Numbered from the stretch's first letter, positions 4,750 to 11,124 are shown. The stretch: DNA of 12,247 bases from Baffinella frigidus (GCA_026770585.1 MU646681.1:254676-266922); one strand, 5' to 3'. Notes: a model not told the origin generated them from the sequence alone. Numbers and translations: made by a program.

Positions 4750-5070
4750 ACACATATCTCACTTTGAAACATGCAAACCGTTCTGTTCCGAAACAGCTTA
4801 ACATACAAGCCGTTATTTTCCGAGACAGATTTCTCACTTTGAAAAATGCAAACCGTAACGTTCTGAATCAGCTCTCTCACGTTGAGCTGCGAGGAGGTCG
4901 ACGAAACACAAACCGTTCCGTTCAAAACACAAACCGTTCCGTTCAAAACACAAACCGTTCCGTTCAAAACGCAAACCGTTCCGTTCTCAAACAGCGTGTG
5001 CTCTGACATAGATCTCTCATTTCTTCTCACTCTGAAACATGCAAACCGTTGCGTTCTCAAACACATCTCT
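4750..5070. repeat. Degenerate minisatellite with a perfect 21-base core array
   Basis: Repeats of CAAACCGTTCCGTTC embedded in looser units with CTCACTTTGAAACATG. At 4907-4990 four 21-base units stand in a row, three identical. Since 21 is a multiple of three, each frame gives a seven-residue repeat (TQTVPFK on plus, NGTVCVL on minus), so the open frames here are not evidence of a gene. At 4874-4888 the sequence TCTCACGTTGAGCTG repeats the donor end of the exon at 5175-5265. Confidence 0.8.
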
Positions 5071-5127
5071 CACTCTCTCACATATTTCTCAAAAAGCTGG
5101 GCAGGTGCACCAAAAGCGAACATCGGT

Positions 5128-5166
5128 GACCCAAAGTGACTTTTGAACCCAAAGTGACTTTTGTGA
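5128..5166. repeat. Direct duplication of about 20 bases
   Basis: ACCCAAAGTGACTTTTG occurs twice in a row, just beyond the donor of the minus-strand exon at 5175-5265, inside its presumed intron. Confidence 0.7.
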
Positions 5167-5174
5167 GATCTCAC

Positions 5175-5265
5175 GTTGAGCTGTCTGACGAGGCTGTCCA
5201 CAAGCGCAAGCTGCTTCGCCGACGCGGGCTTTTCCGAGAGCAGCGCGTCAATCGCCTCCGAGCAC
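5175..5265 (-). CDS. 91-nt internal exon, intact copy of three
   Basis: Acceptor AACCGCAG (AG at 5267-5266) and a strong donor, CTCAAC then GTGAGATC. After one base completing a codon it gives CSEAIDALLSEKPASAKQ, followed by LALVDSLVRQLN, an amphipathic helical segment. Upstream in the minus sense the intron end reads GGTACAAAATATCC...GTCAACCGCAG, sharing GGTACAAA and GTCAAC with the 40-bp hairpin motif. Two further copies (5355-5408, 5506-5561) match its first half. No domain is recognised. Confidence 0.6.
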
Positions 5266-5354
5266 CTGCGGTTGACTAAATCAGGGATATTTTGTACCGG
5301 GGCGAGGACGCGACCGGGCGCGGTTAGTACCAGAACGCCCTGTGATTAGTCAAC

Positions 5355-5408
5355 TGCTTCGCCGAGGCGGACCGTTGCGAGAGCAGCGCGTCAATTGCCT
5401 CCGAGCAC
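5355..5408 (-). CDS. Shorter second copy of the CSEAIDALL exon
   Basis: Acceptor TCCGCAG, then CSEAIDALLSQRSASAK, identical to the 5265 copy for nine residues and with conservative changes after. The second half is missing: after AAGCA comes GTTGACTAATC, which could act as a donor. The span from there to the acceptor at 5266 would be an 88-nt GT-AG intron. Confidence 0.48.
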
Positions 5409-5505
5409 CTGCGGACGCCGCGGTTGACTAAACCGGGGAAGTTTTGTACCAGGGCGAGGACGCGACCGGGGGATTTAGGACCGGGGAAAGTTGTGGTTAG
5501 TGAAG

Positions 5506-5561
5506 TGCTTCGGATCGACGCGGGCCGTTCCGAGAGCAGCGCGTCAATCGCCTCTCAGCAC
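5506..5561 (-). pseudogene. Decayed third copy of the CSEAIDALL exon
   Basis: Acceptor GTGGCAG is kept. The second complete codon is TGA where the other copies have TCG, and the donor GT seen in copy 2 is CT here. EAIDALLSERPAS is still readable beyond the stop. I read this as an exon copy that has lost function. Confidence 0.5.
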
Positions 5562-5574
5562 CTGCCACATGGTC

Positions 5575-5925
5575 AGGGGTTAGGGTTTTGGGGTGGGGGT
5601 ATAGGGTATAGAGTTCAAGGATTAGGTGTTAGGGTTTAGGGTTTAGGGGGCAGTGTTCAGTGTTTAGGGTTTAGGGTTTGGGGTTGAGGGTTTTGATTGT
5701 CTCCTAGCAGCTGCATAGGGTTTAAGGACTGTGGGTTAGGGTTTAGGGTTTAGGGGGGCATTATTCAGTGTTTAGGGTTTAGGGTGGAGGGTTTGGGGTT
5801 GAGGGTTTTGATTGTCTCCTAGCAGCTGCAAACGACGCAGCGGTTCACTAATTCGAGCGTTTCAAGGCTTTGGGGGTTCGGGGTTTAGGGCTTAGGGTTT
5901 AGGGTGTAGGGTTTAGGGGCCGTCG
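5575..5925 (-). repeat. Telomere-like repeats with a tandem duplication of about 110 bp
   Basis: TTTAGGG heptamers dominate. The block from GGGGGGCAGTGTTCAGTG (about 5646) to TTTTGATTGTCTCCTAGCAGCTGCA (about 5720) is repeated at about 5752-5832, so repeat tract and unique sequence were duplicated together. In the minus sense the unique part begins TGCAGCTGCTAGGAG, acceptor-like, but no exon with a donor is found. Confidence 0.82.
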
Positions 5926-5959
5926 CACGTAGGGTGCACCAACCGTACCGGCCACACAG

Positions 5960-6095
5960 CTAGCTCTGTCTCAAAGGCTGATTCAGTCTCACCAATTTGG
6001 TCAGAAGAAAGCCCTTTTCTCACTCAAGACGGATTTGTACCACGCACCCAGCACCGTCAAATTGAGAATAGTCAGCCCCACTGAGACAGCACTAG
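5960..6095. mobile_element. Degenerate terminal-inverted-repeat element
   Basis: Left end CTAGCTCTGTCTCAAAGG and right end CCACTGAGACAGCACTAG pair with about 14 of 18 matches, and the 136-bp size suits the better copies at 10634-10749 and 11172-11299. Inside, at about 6023-6066, is a variant of the 40-bp hairpin (TTTGTACCACGCACCCAGC with flanking GTCAAATTGAGAATAGTC). This connects the hairpin motif to this element family. Confidence 0.5.
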
Positions 6096-6236
6096 GTTAG
6101 GGGCCCTCCTGGGCATCGTCACTGGTTCAACTCGGAAAACCGTGAACGAGCAAAGACAGATTCACTAAGGAGGGCTGGAGTGAGAGGGCTGGATGGAGCG
6201 TCGCTGCAGGGCAGCCATCGGACGACCGGGCTCGGG

Positions 6237-6338
6237 GAGCTGGGGGCTGGGGGCAGGGACGGCACGCGGAGCTGGGGGCTGGGGACAGGGACGGCACGCG
6301 TTCCGCATTTTGCTTCACGGCACGCGTTCCGCATTTTG
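6237..6338. repeat. Two nested tandem duplications
   Basis: A 32-bp unit (GAGCTGGGGGCTGGGG... ending GGCACGCG) at 6237-6268 and 6269-6300 with one difference. It overlaps a second duplicated unit, CGGCACGCGTTCCGCATTTTG less its first base, at about 6293-6312 and 6319-6338. The stretch 6096-6236 holds nothing I can assign. Confidence 0.8.
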
Positions 6339-6445
6339 GTCTACCTCTCCTGAATTGACTGAGTCGGAGCCCATACTATTTGCAATTCACAGGTCAAGTA
6401 GGTGCTGTGTGCAGGGGTAGGGGGGGGTGGAGCGGGGCGGAGTAC

Positions 6446-6801
6446 TTGAGTTTGCACTCCCACGTATCCTGCGGGACCTCCTGCCGCATTTCTTTGCAGA
6501 TTCTTTTGAGGTAACTGATCTGCTTATCAGAGGGGGGCGTCGGAGGATATTCCCCCCCGTCCTGGGTTTGGAAGCCCCCCTCGGGGCCCCCCCCCGACAT
6601 GCCCCGGCTCTCTGCACCTCCCCACGCAGCCCTTCCCGCTGCTAGCACGCCAGCGCCAAGGGCTGAGTTTTTGCCCTTGAGCGCGGGGACCAGCCGGCCA
6701 GGCGCAGCATACTCCGCGCGCCAGGCAGGAGCGGGTTTGCTGAGGTGTGCCGATACGACGCTGCGCAGCGCCCGCGTGACCCCCGATCTCATGTTCGGCA
6801 T
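6446..6801 (-). CDS. First exon of a probable organelle-targeted protein with a DUF3072-like helical segment
   Basis: The start at 6801 is the first Met (MPNMRSGVTRALRSVVSA). The first 45 or so residues are rich in Arg, Ala and Ser and lack acidic residues apart from one Glu, as mitochondrial or plastid targeting peptides do. A Gly-rich linker follows. Residues about 94 to 118 read PSDKQISYLKRICKEMRQ, then EVPQDTWECKLK. This resembles the start of the short helical module of the DUF3072 type (pattern T/S-x-K-Q-x-x-Y-L), which normally continues with a Ser/Ala-rich second helix. The frame meets no such helix here, and a donor AAACTCAA then GTACTC at 6445 would let the module continue in the next exon (356 nt, phase 2). 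Downstream exons toward lower coordinates were not identified. Confidence 0.5.
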
Positions 6802-6985
6802 CAGATTATGATATTTGATTTGGTTTAATTTGACATAATTATTCGTTCAACTTAAGGTGCTGGTTTTGAGAAGAAATTGACTTAATAAAGTAGTCCAAAA
6901 CTGCACCCTTCCAGAATTTCGAACGAGGTGGGACCGCGGCTCGCAGTTCAGCGCCCTCCTTGTGTTGGGAGGTGCCCTGGGAGGT
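6802..6985. promoter_or_regulatory. AT-rich spacer between divergent first exons
   Basis: About 180 bp separating the minus-strand ATG at 6801 from the plus-strand ATG at 6986. Positions 6802-6910 are distinctly AT-rich (TTTGATTTGGTTTAATTTGA and similar) against GC-rich exons on both sides. A shared bidirectional promoter is inferred from layout only; no clear TATA box or initiator can be called. Confidence 0.4.
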
Positions 6986-7426
6986 ATGGACACTCGCGCG
7001 ATCCACTCGTCGCGCGAGCGCACGCAGGGCAGCGCTGCGCCTCAGCGCGCCGACCGGCCGGCGCCCACGATGGACCGTGCTGCAGTCGTTCCTTCTCTGC
7101 TCGGACACTCAGTTTCAAACGGGCCAGGGGCCCAGGATGGCGGGCAGGGGGTGATGTCGCCGCTGGAGGTGTCGGTGACCGTGAAGCCACACCGGAGCGC
7201 GAGCGAAGGGGACATCTCCGCGGCCAGCCCGCGAGGCGCGTTTTCGAACGGCGGAGGCAAACCAGGTTCAAATGGACACGGTGGGGGGAGTGTCAGGGAG
7301 ATCACCTCCCCCCTACGACCAGCCGCGCTGGACGCCGGGGGGGGGAGGAAGGAGCAAGTGGCGTCCACGCTCGTGGGCGGGAGCGTGTGGATGACAGTGA
7401 GCGCCGTCGACCGCCTTCTGCAGCAG
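6986..7426 (+). CDS. First exon of an unknown Ser/Gly-rich protein
   Basis: Start at ATG 6986, with G at -3 and G at +4, a good eukaryotic context. A second in-frame ATG is at 7070. The 147 codons end at CTGCAGCAG followed by GTGAGAGG, a strong donor (7427-7428), phase 0. The product has a basic, Ser-rich start (MDTRAIHSSRERTQG), then a low-complexity Gly/Ser/Pro region with SASEGDISAASPRGAFSNGG, and ends in a more ordered ASTLVGGSVWMTVSAVDR segment. Because the region is GC-rich, other frames are open too (one plus frame of 217 codons, one minus frame of 108). I prefer this one for residue composition, start context and the donor. No domain is recognised. Confidence 0.45.
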
Positions 7427-7552
7427 GTGAGAGGATTTTGAACGGAGATGGGGGGCGGAACTCCCTGTACGACCTGTTAACCATTTACATTTTCCCCTCT
7501 CACAAACCCTGCCCGGGTTGGGAACCGTCCGGGGACAGCACCTGCCGATTGT

Positions 7553-7582
7553 GTCAAACGCGGAACGCGATCCGCGTTTGAC
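7553..7582. repeat. Perfect 12-bp stem hairpin
   Basis: GTCAAACGCGGA (7553-7564) and TCCGCGTTTGAC (7571-7582) around the 6-base loop ACGCGA. It has no following T run, so it is not a bacterial-type terminator. It may be a relic of a small inverted-repeat element. Confidence 0.8.
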
Positions 7583-7935
7583 TGACCCCGGTCTGAGGAG
7601 CCGCGTTTCTGACCCGCGGTTTCGTATCGGGACGGTACCACGCCAGAGGGCTCTCGAGGGAAATTGCTGGCTTATCTTAGCCAGATCTGGCTGAAGTAAC
7701 TTTAGGATCCTTCGGTTTTCCAGAATTACATAAATCTTCCATTACACATAAATTATACATAATTCTGGACCTGAAAGAATTTTGGACGTCACTTTTTAGT
7801 ACAAAATGGACGCGACTGGTACCTGACACATCCAATTTCCGCAATTCTTACCCGGATAGAAAAGATCCGTTTGCCCCCTCGCTATCCGACCAAGGACCAC
7901 ACAGCGGAGAACGAAGGGATTTCGTGAATATACTG

Positions 7936-7981
7936 AACTGTAGCACCTACGGTAGGTAAGAACTGTAGCACCTACGGTAGG
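7936..7981. repeat. Duplicated palindromic motif CCTACGGTAGG
   Basis: AACTGTAGCACCTACGGTAGG occurs twice, about 25 bases apart less its first base each time. The 11-base core is a near-perfect palindrome, at 7946-7956 and 7971-7981, and a third core lies at 8140-8150 in another context. Such spacing could suit a dimeric DNA-binding protein, but that is speculation. Confidence 0.7.
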
Positions 7982-8086
7982 CAGGGGCATAGGGGGGTTC
8001 CTACCGATATGTTTCCGGAGTCTCGGCCCACCAACCCTCACAGATCGCTCAAACTGAAGAATTATAGACCAGCGATTTGTACCAGG

Positions 8087-8107
8087 TTCCGTCGGAATCC
8101 GACGGAA
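8087..8107. repeat. Perfect 10-bp inverted repeat
   Basis: TTCCGTCGGA and TCCGACGGAA around one base. Immediately upstream is GATTTGTACCAGG, the core of the 40-bp hairpin motif, so this may be another derived copy. Confidence 0.75.
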
Positions 8108-8339
8108 TGTCCATCTAAGCTCTATGTCCCCAGCAATCCCCTACGGTAGGGTCATAGGGTTTATAGCTGGACGGTTTTCGATTTGAGCGGGCGGTCAGGG
8201 TTGGTGGTCGTATCGGGGCGGTAACTGCACCGGGCAGGGTTTATACCCAGGTAAGGCTCGATTGCCGGTAGCAGTCGTACTGGGTTCGAGTTCCGCCCCG
8301 CTCCCTCTCGCTTTCGCGCGCTCTCTCTCCCCCCCTCCC

Positions 8340-8362
8340 TCTCTTTCGCACGCGCGCGCGCG

Positions 8363-8428
<66 letters not shown>
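8340..8428 (+). repeat. CG and CT dinucleotide microsatellites
   Basis: A short (CG)n run at about 8349-8366, then about 30 CT units to 8427. It ends in CCCACTAG at 8427-8434, so in the plus sense it would serve as an exceptional polypyrimidine tract for an acceptor. Confidence 0.92.
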
Positions 8429-8429
<1 letters not shown>

Positions 8430-8434
8430 ACTAG

Positions 8435-8527
8435 CCCTCCGAAGTGGACCGAATCCTTGACTGGCTGGAGCTATTTCCCGGCTGCAGAGGGGCGAAATCG
8501 CCCCGCTGGCATCCGAGCAAAGCATAA
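8435..8527 (+). CDS. Possible terminal exon of the 6986 gene
   Basis: Follows the CT tract and CACTAG, and reads 30 codons, phase 0, to TAA (8525-8527): PSEVDRILDWLELFPG, then CRGAKSPRWHPSKA. Phase matches the donor at 7426, and SEVDRILDWLELF looks like an ordered amphipathic helix. There is no second copy or homologue to confirm it. An internal donor could also end it earlier. Confidence 0.32.
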   Translation, partial: PSEVDRILDWLELFPGCRGAKSPRWHPSKA

Positions 8528-8649
8528 CGCACAAAACTGGAAAGTACGCTGAATCGCCCCCCAAAACGTTGATGATTCAAATTTTCTCGAGGAAAGAAGA
8601 AACCCCCAGAAAGATGATTTGGTGTTCTTGGGAGGGCTAGTTGTCAACA

Positions 8650-8728
8650 ACCCCAAAACCCGAACCTTAACCCTAAACCTAATCCTTAAACTCTAACCCT
8701 CAAACCCTGAACCCTAAACCCTACACCG
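8650..8728 (+). repeat. Telomere-like repeats, C-rich on plus
   Basis: CCCTAAA and close variants immediately before acceptor CACCGCAG of the exon at 8732. Confidence 0.88.
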
Positions 8729-8731
8729 CAG

Positions 8732-8785
8732 GCGTCGATGCGGTTCCAAGCCGCGCGGCCAACGCAGGCGCGCCTAGCCTTCGAG
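8732..8785 (+). CDS. 54-nt internal exon (alpha)
   Basis: Eighteen codons, phase 0, between CCTACACCGCAG and a strong donor GAG then GTACGC. Product ASMRFQAARPTQARLAFE, basic. It is the first of a series of plus-strand exons that are multiples of three and phase 0. The end GCCTTCGAG recurs near 8921-8929, and a CTTCGAG end near 9154, as possible decayed copies. Confidence 0.45.
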
Positions 8786-8796
8786 GTACGCTTCTT

Positions 8797-9000
8797 CTGC
8801 GTTTAGAGTCCGTATTTAGGGTTGAGGGTTGAGGGTTTAGAATTCGGGTTGAGGGGGTTTAGGTTTCCGGGTGGAGGGTGGAGGTGAAGGGATTAGGGTT
8901 TAGGGTATAGGGTTTGGGACAGCCTTCGAGCTGGGAACCACGGAGTCTCTTTTTAGGGGTTCGGGGTTAGGGTGCTGGGATGAGGGTTTATGGGGGGGTA
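8797..9000. repeat. Telomere-like repeats, G-rich on plus
   Basis: TTTAGGG and GGGTTGAGGG forms lying between plus-strand exons, so here the C-rich strand is antisense. This is a clear exception to the orientation trend. Confidence 0.82.
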
Positions 9001-9066
9001 TTTGAAATTGAGAACCACAAAGTCCCCCTTACGGCGTTTGACTCCTCCCCTTTTGACTCCTCCCAG

Positions 9067-9147
9067 AGTGGGAGTAAGGCACACGCTGTCGTACTCGCCG
9101 CGAACAACCTTTTTTCGTGGGGTTCCCACGCCAGACTGCCGAAGGGG
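9067..9147 (+). CDS. 81-nt internal exon, weak RCC1-repeat resemblance
   Basis: Twenty-seven codons, phase 0, after the pyrimidine-rich acceptor TTTTGACTCCTCCCAG (AG at 9065-9066) and before GTAGCTT. It reads SGSKAHAVVLAANNLFSWG, then SHARLPKG. The pattern H-x-x-x-L...(L/V)-F-S-W-G recalls the end of an RCC1 blade, but one partial unit is not enough to assign the family. The opposite strand is also open across this region, so strand is not settled. Confidence 0.35.
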
Positions 9148-9300
9148 GTAGCTTCCTTCGAGAACGCCAAATTTGGAGTTGAATTATCTCAAAAGTAAAC
9201 AATTCCCCCTTATTCCTTCCGGCAATTGACTTTTGGCAACCCCTTCCAAGAATCTGGCGTGGACACATCGTGGTGTCCTGCACCCGAACCCCGGGTGCAG

Positions 9301-9357
9301 GTTCGGCGGGGGCGGCCGCCCCACCGTGGGTGGGTGGGCCTCGTGCGACTCGAGGGT
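9301..9357 (+). pseudogene. Decayed copy 0 of the beta exon
   Basis: After GGTGCAG it reads VRRGRPPHRGWVGLVRLEG, matching the start VRRGR of the exon at 9469, with an insertion of about 12 bases and no GT donor after the CGACTCG block. The sequence soon meets a stop. Confidence 0.45.
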
Positions 9358-9468
9358 CTAGCGCCGTTATCTAATTAGGCGGCCTAGGTAAATGCCAGCC
9401 TCCCCGATGTAATCCCGCCTATCCATCCTCCTACACAGCGAAACATTGAACCTGAAACACTGCCGCAG

Positions 9469-9540
9469 GTGCGGCGGGGGCGGCTGCGGTGGGCGTCGCG
9501 CGACTCGTGGGTGGATATCGTCCTCCTCTTCGTGGTCCAG
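9469..9540 (+). CDS. 72-nt internal exon (beta, copy 1), membrane-segment-like
   Basis: Acceptor ACTGCCGCAG, donor CAG then GTCAAACC, 24 codons, phase 0. The product has a basic start (VRRGRLRWASRD) and a hydrophobic end (SWVDIVLLFVVQ), as at the cytosolic edge of a transmembrane helix. Copies at 9611 and 9870-9914 differ from it almost only at third codon positions, which is strong evidence for this strand and frame. Confidence 0.62.
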
Positions 9541-9610
9541 GTCAAACCCCGTGTACCCCTAAACCCTAACCCCTAAACGCCAAACCCTACCTAAAACCCA
9601 AACCCTAAAG

Positions 9611-9657
9611 CGTCGCGTGACTCGTGGGTGGACATGGTCCTGCTCTTGGTCGTGCAG
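9611..9657 (+). CDS. Beta exon, copy 2 (SRDSWVDMVLLLVVQ)
   Basis: Follows CCCTAAAG directly from a telomere-like tract. Two residues differ from copy 1 (I to M, F to L); five or so other changes are synonymous. After CAG the base order is TGGTTT, so the usual donor is absent; a later GT occurs at GGCGTAAACC (9670). It may have lost its original splice site. Confidence 0.45.
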
Positions 9658-9809
9658 TGGTTTACGTGGCGTAAACCCTGAACCCAACCACGTCAGGTCA
9701 CACGTGAAAATTTCAGGTACAAGTCTGGTTTTAATTGTGTACCGGGTTGTTCGGGTTCTGGGTAAAATCCGGACGTGGGAAGGACGGGGAGTTGCGTTTC
9801 ACCACACAG

Positions 9810-9914
9810 CGCACACTTGTTTGGTATCACGAAACGAAACGTCGCGCTCTAAAAAAACCACTTGTAATCTCGCGCGACTCCTGGGTCGACATCGTCCTCC
9901 TTTTCGTCGTCCAG
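9810..9914 (+). CDS. Beta exon, copy 3 (long form)
   Basis: The last 15 codons (9870-9914) encode SRDSWVDIVLLFVVQ, identical in protein to copy 1 while differing at six or so third positions. Donor CAG then GTGAAAAC. No AG lies just before this block; an in-frame AG at 9808-9809 (CACACAG) gives a 105-nt phase-0 exon whose start (RTLVWYHETKRRALKK) is basic, as in copy 1. The left boundary is uncertain. Confidence 0.5.
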
Positions 9915-9924
9915 GTGAAAACCC

Positions 9925-10093
9925 CTGTACCCCTAAACCATAAACCATCAACCCCAAACCCTAAAACCCAAACCATAAAACCCTAAACCCTACACCTGAA
10001 CCCCAAACCTAAACGGGGGCGTGCTGCTGTTTGGTGGTGCAGGTGTCGTGTTGGTGGTGCAAGTGTCGTACCCTAAACCCTAAACCCTAAACG
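9925..10093 (+). repeat. Telomere-like repeats, C-rich on plus, with a 20-bp duplication
   Basis: CCCTAAA, CCATAAA and CCCCAAA forms. At 10021-10042 is GTGCTGCTGTTTGGTGGTGCAG followed by GT less its last two bases in the quoted core, a damaged fragment of the beta exon end. The unit TTGGTGGTGCAGGTGTCGTG is then repeated at 10051-10070 with two changes. Confidence 0.75.
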
Positions 10094-10108
10094 CTACACC
10101 TGAAGCAG

Positions 10109-10189
10109 ACGCTGCTGTCGGGGACGCTGTTCCTGATGCTCTCGCTGCACGGCATTCACTCGCTTGACGTGGGGCTCGCCGCTGTCGAG
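10109..10189 (+). CDS. 81-nt internal exon (gamma, copy 1), hydrophobic
   Basis: Acceptor TGAAGCAG, donor GTCGAG then GTGCGAG, 27 codons, phase 0. The product TLLSGTLFLMLSLHGIHSL, then DVGLAAVE, is largely hydrophobic and could be a transmembrane helix. It has partial copies at 10392 and 10929. It follows the beta exon in both order and phase. Confidence 0.58.
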
Positions 10190-10191
10190 GT

Positions 10192-10318
10192 GCGAGAGAG
10201 AGAGTGAGCGAGAGAGAGAGCGCTGGAGAGAGGGAGGACCTTGTTCCTGTAGTCAGCGAGGGTCGAGTCGCGCGCGCGCGAGAGAGAGAGGCAGAGCGAG
10301 AGAACGAGGGGGAGAGAG
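10192..10318. repeat. GA-rich microsatellite tract
   Basis: Runs of GAGAGAGAG, with a CGCGCGCG patch near 10270, begin right after the donor of gamma copy 1. It resembles, inverted, the CG plus CT tract at 8340-8428. Confidence 0.85.
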
Positions 10319-10391
10319 CTGCCCCCCCACTCGAAGCGCGGTTTGGTGATTCGGGGTTAGGGTTGGAGTCCGACGGGTTGGGGGGGGAGGG

Positions 10392-10460
10392 TTGTTGATG
10401 CTCCCGCTGTACGAGATTCACTCGCTCAACGTCGAGCGGGCTCGCAGCTGTCGAGTCGAG
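10392..10460 (+). CDS. Gamma exon, copy 2 (diverged)
   Basis: Twenty-three codons in phase 0 ending at GTCGAG then GTGCGA, the same donor as copy 1. It starts LLMLPLYEIHSLNVE, aligned with LFLMLSLHGIHSLDVG; the second half carries a 9-base insertion with an Arg-rich result. The acceptor is poor (GGGGGAGG, no pyrimidine tract), so it may not be spliced in. Confidence 0.35.
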
Positions 10461-10485
10461 GTGCGATAGACAGAGAGAGGTGCCT

Positions 10486-10627
10486 CTAGCTCTGCCCCAC
10501 ACGGTTTGGACTCGCTAATTTGGCGAGACCGGAAATTGGCGAGACCGGAAGTCGATTCCCCGGGATTCGGTCCAGATTTAACTTTTGGGGTGAAAACGAT
10601 CAGTCAACCCGAGTCAGTCAGAGCTAG
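10486..10627. mobile_element. Possible degenerate inverted-repeat element
   Basis: Ends CTAGCTCTG (10486) and CAGAGCTAG (10619-10627) are perfect 9-bp inverted repeats and match the ends of the next element. The interior differs, with a 16-base direct duplication ATTGGCGAGACCGGAA. Its left end resembles that of the element at 5960. Because it abuts the element at 10634, its right end may instead belong to a target site. Confidence 0.4.
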
Positions 10628-10633
10628 GTACTC

Positions 10634-10749
10634 TAGCTCTGCCTGAATAGAACTGGGCTGGCCATGAAATACATTTAGAGCAGGAAATCTAGTACAAAAG
10701 TGCACTAAAAGAATTTACGACGAGCCCAATTTCACTCAGGCAGAGCTAG
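10634..10749. mobile_element. MITE-like element with terminal inverted repeats and target duplication
   Basis: A 116-bp element. The 27-base ends (CTAGCTCTGCCTGA... and complement, counting 10633) match at 23 positions. A 10-base direct repeat CTAGGTACTC lies on both sides (10624-10633 and 10750-10759), as expected for a target-site duplication, though the shared CTAG makes the exact length uncertain. No coding capacity. It sits between exon copies gamma 2 and gamma 3. Confidence 0.72.
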
Positions 10750-10928
10750 CTAGGTACTCCATTTCGCAGAGAGGAAGCACACGTTGTTCTGCGAAACGAC
10801 TTCAGACGCTGGAGACCACTGGGCTTCATGCGTAGGGTTGAGTGTGCCGTCCTGCTGGTTCGGGCATTAGAGTTTAGGGGCGATTGCGTTGGGTATAGGG
10901 AGTAGGGGTTAGGGGCTCGGCGATAGGG

Positions 10929-10985
10929 TTTATCATGCTCTCGCTGCACGGGAAGCTTGAAGAGTGGACAGTCTGGACATTAGCG
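10929..10985 (+). CDS. Gamma exon, copy 3 (partial)
   Basis: FIMLSLHGKLEEWTVWTLA, phase 0, ending at GCG then GTGTAC. The 17 bases ATGCTCTCGCTGCACGG are identical to copy 1; the remainder is unrelated. There is no convincing acceptor. Possibly a remnant. Confidence 0.3.
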
Positions 10986-11058
10986 GTGTACGGTGTATTG
11001 TGATGCCTGGTGCCTGACGCCGGCGGCACGCCTGACCCATGCCGCACCCCCCCGGCAG

Positions 11059-11124
11059 CGCGCACCATCTCAGCCGGAGCTGCTGCACGGCGCGAATCTC
11101 TACGCCCTTTTGCCACTCATCGCG
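11059..11124 (+). CDS. 66-nt internal exon (delta)
   Basis: Acceptor CCCCCCGGCAG, donor GCG then GTACTC, 22 codons, phase 0, reading RAPSQPELLHGANLYALL, then PLIA. It ends hydrophobic and would join in frame to the exon at 11358, extending a hydrophobic stretch. The minus strand is also open here but has no matching splice pair. Confidence 0.48.

Larger units (their letters stand above)
7427..8434 (+). other. Possible 1-kb intron with several small palindromes
   Basis: If the exon at 8435 is correct this is a GT-AG intron. No clear gene is visible within it. It holds a perfect hairpin at 7553-7582, an inverted repeat CCAGAATTA / TAATTCTGG near 7720-7768, three copies of CCTACGGTAGG, a palindrome at 8087-8107, and a CT microsatellite at its 3-prime end. 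A stretch with GGGCGGAACTC and AAACCCTGCCCGG at 7454-7520 recurs in opposite orientation at about 8228-8300. Confidence 0.35.

Noticed and set aside
4719-5139. Frames of 85 to 115 codons with seven-residue repeats
   Set aside because: A 21-base minisatellite keeps every frame open and gives repeats on both strands; no start, splice or composition signal favours a gene.
6928-7581. 217-codon plus-strand open frame overlapping the 6986 exon
   Set aside because: High GC keeps several frames open; this one is Arg-rich, lacks a strong start context and ignores the GTGAGA donor. It cannot be fully excluded.
7553-7582. Rho-independent terminator
   Set aside because: The stem is perfect but there is no T run after it and the context is eukaryotic.
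8185-8302. tRNA-like features: GAGCGGG at 8185-8191, GGGTTCGAGTTCC and CCCGCTC near 8282-8302
   Set aside because: The 3-prime part resembles a B box and the ends pair, but the T stem is poor, no A box or anticodon arm is recognisable and the length is about 117. A covariance search would settle it.
8195-8564. Open frames on both strands through the CT tract
   Set aside because: They are long only because a dinucleotide repeat has no stops; the translation is Ser-Leu or Arg-Glu repeats.
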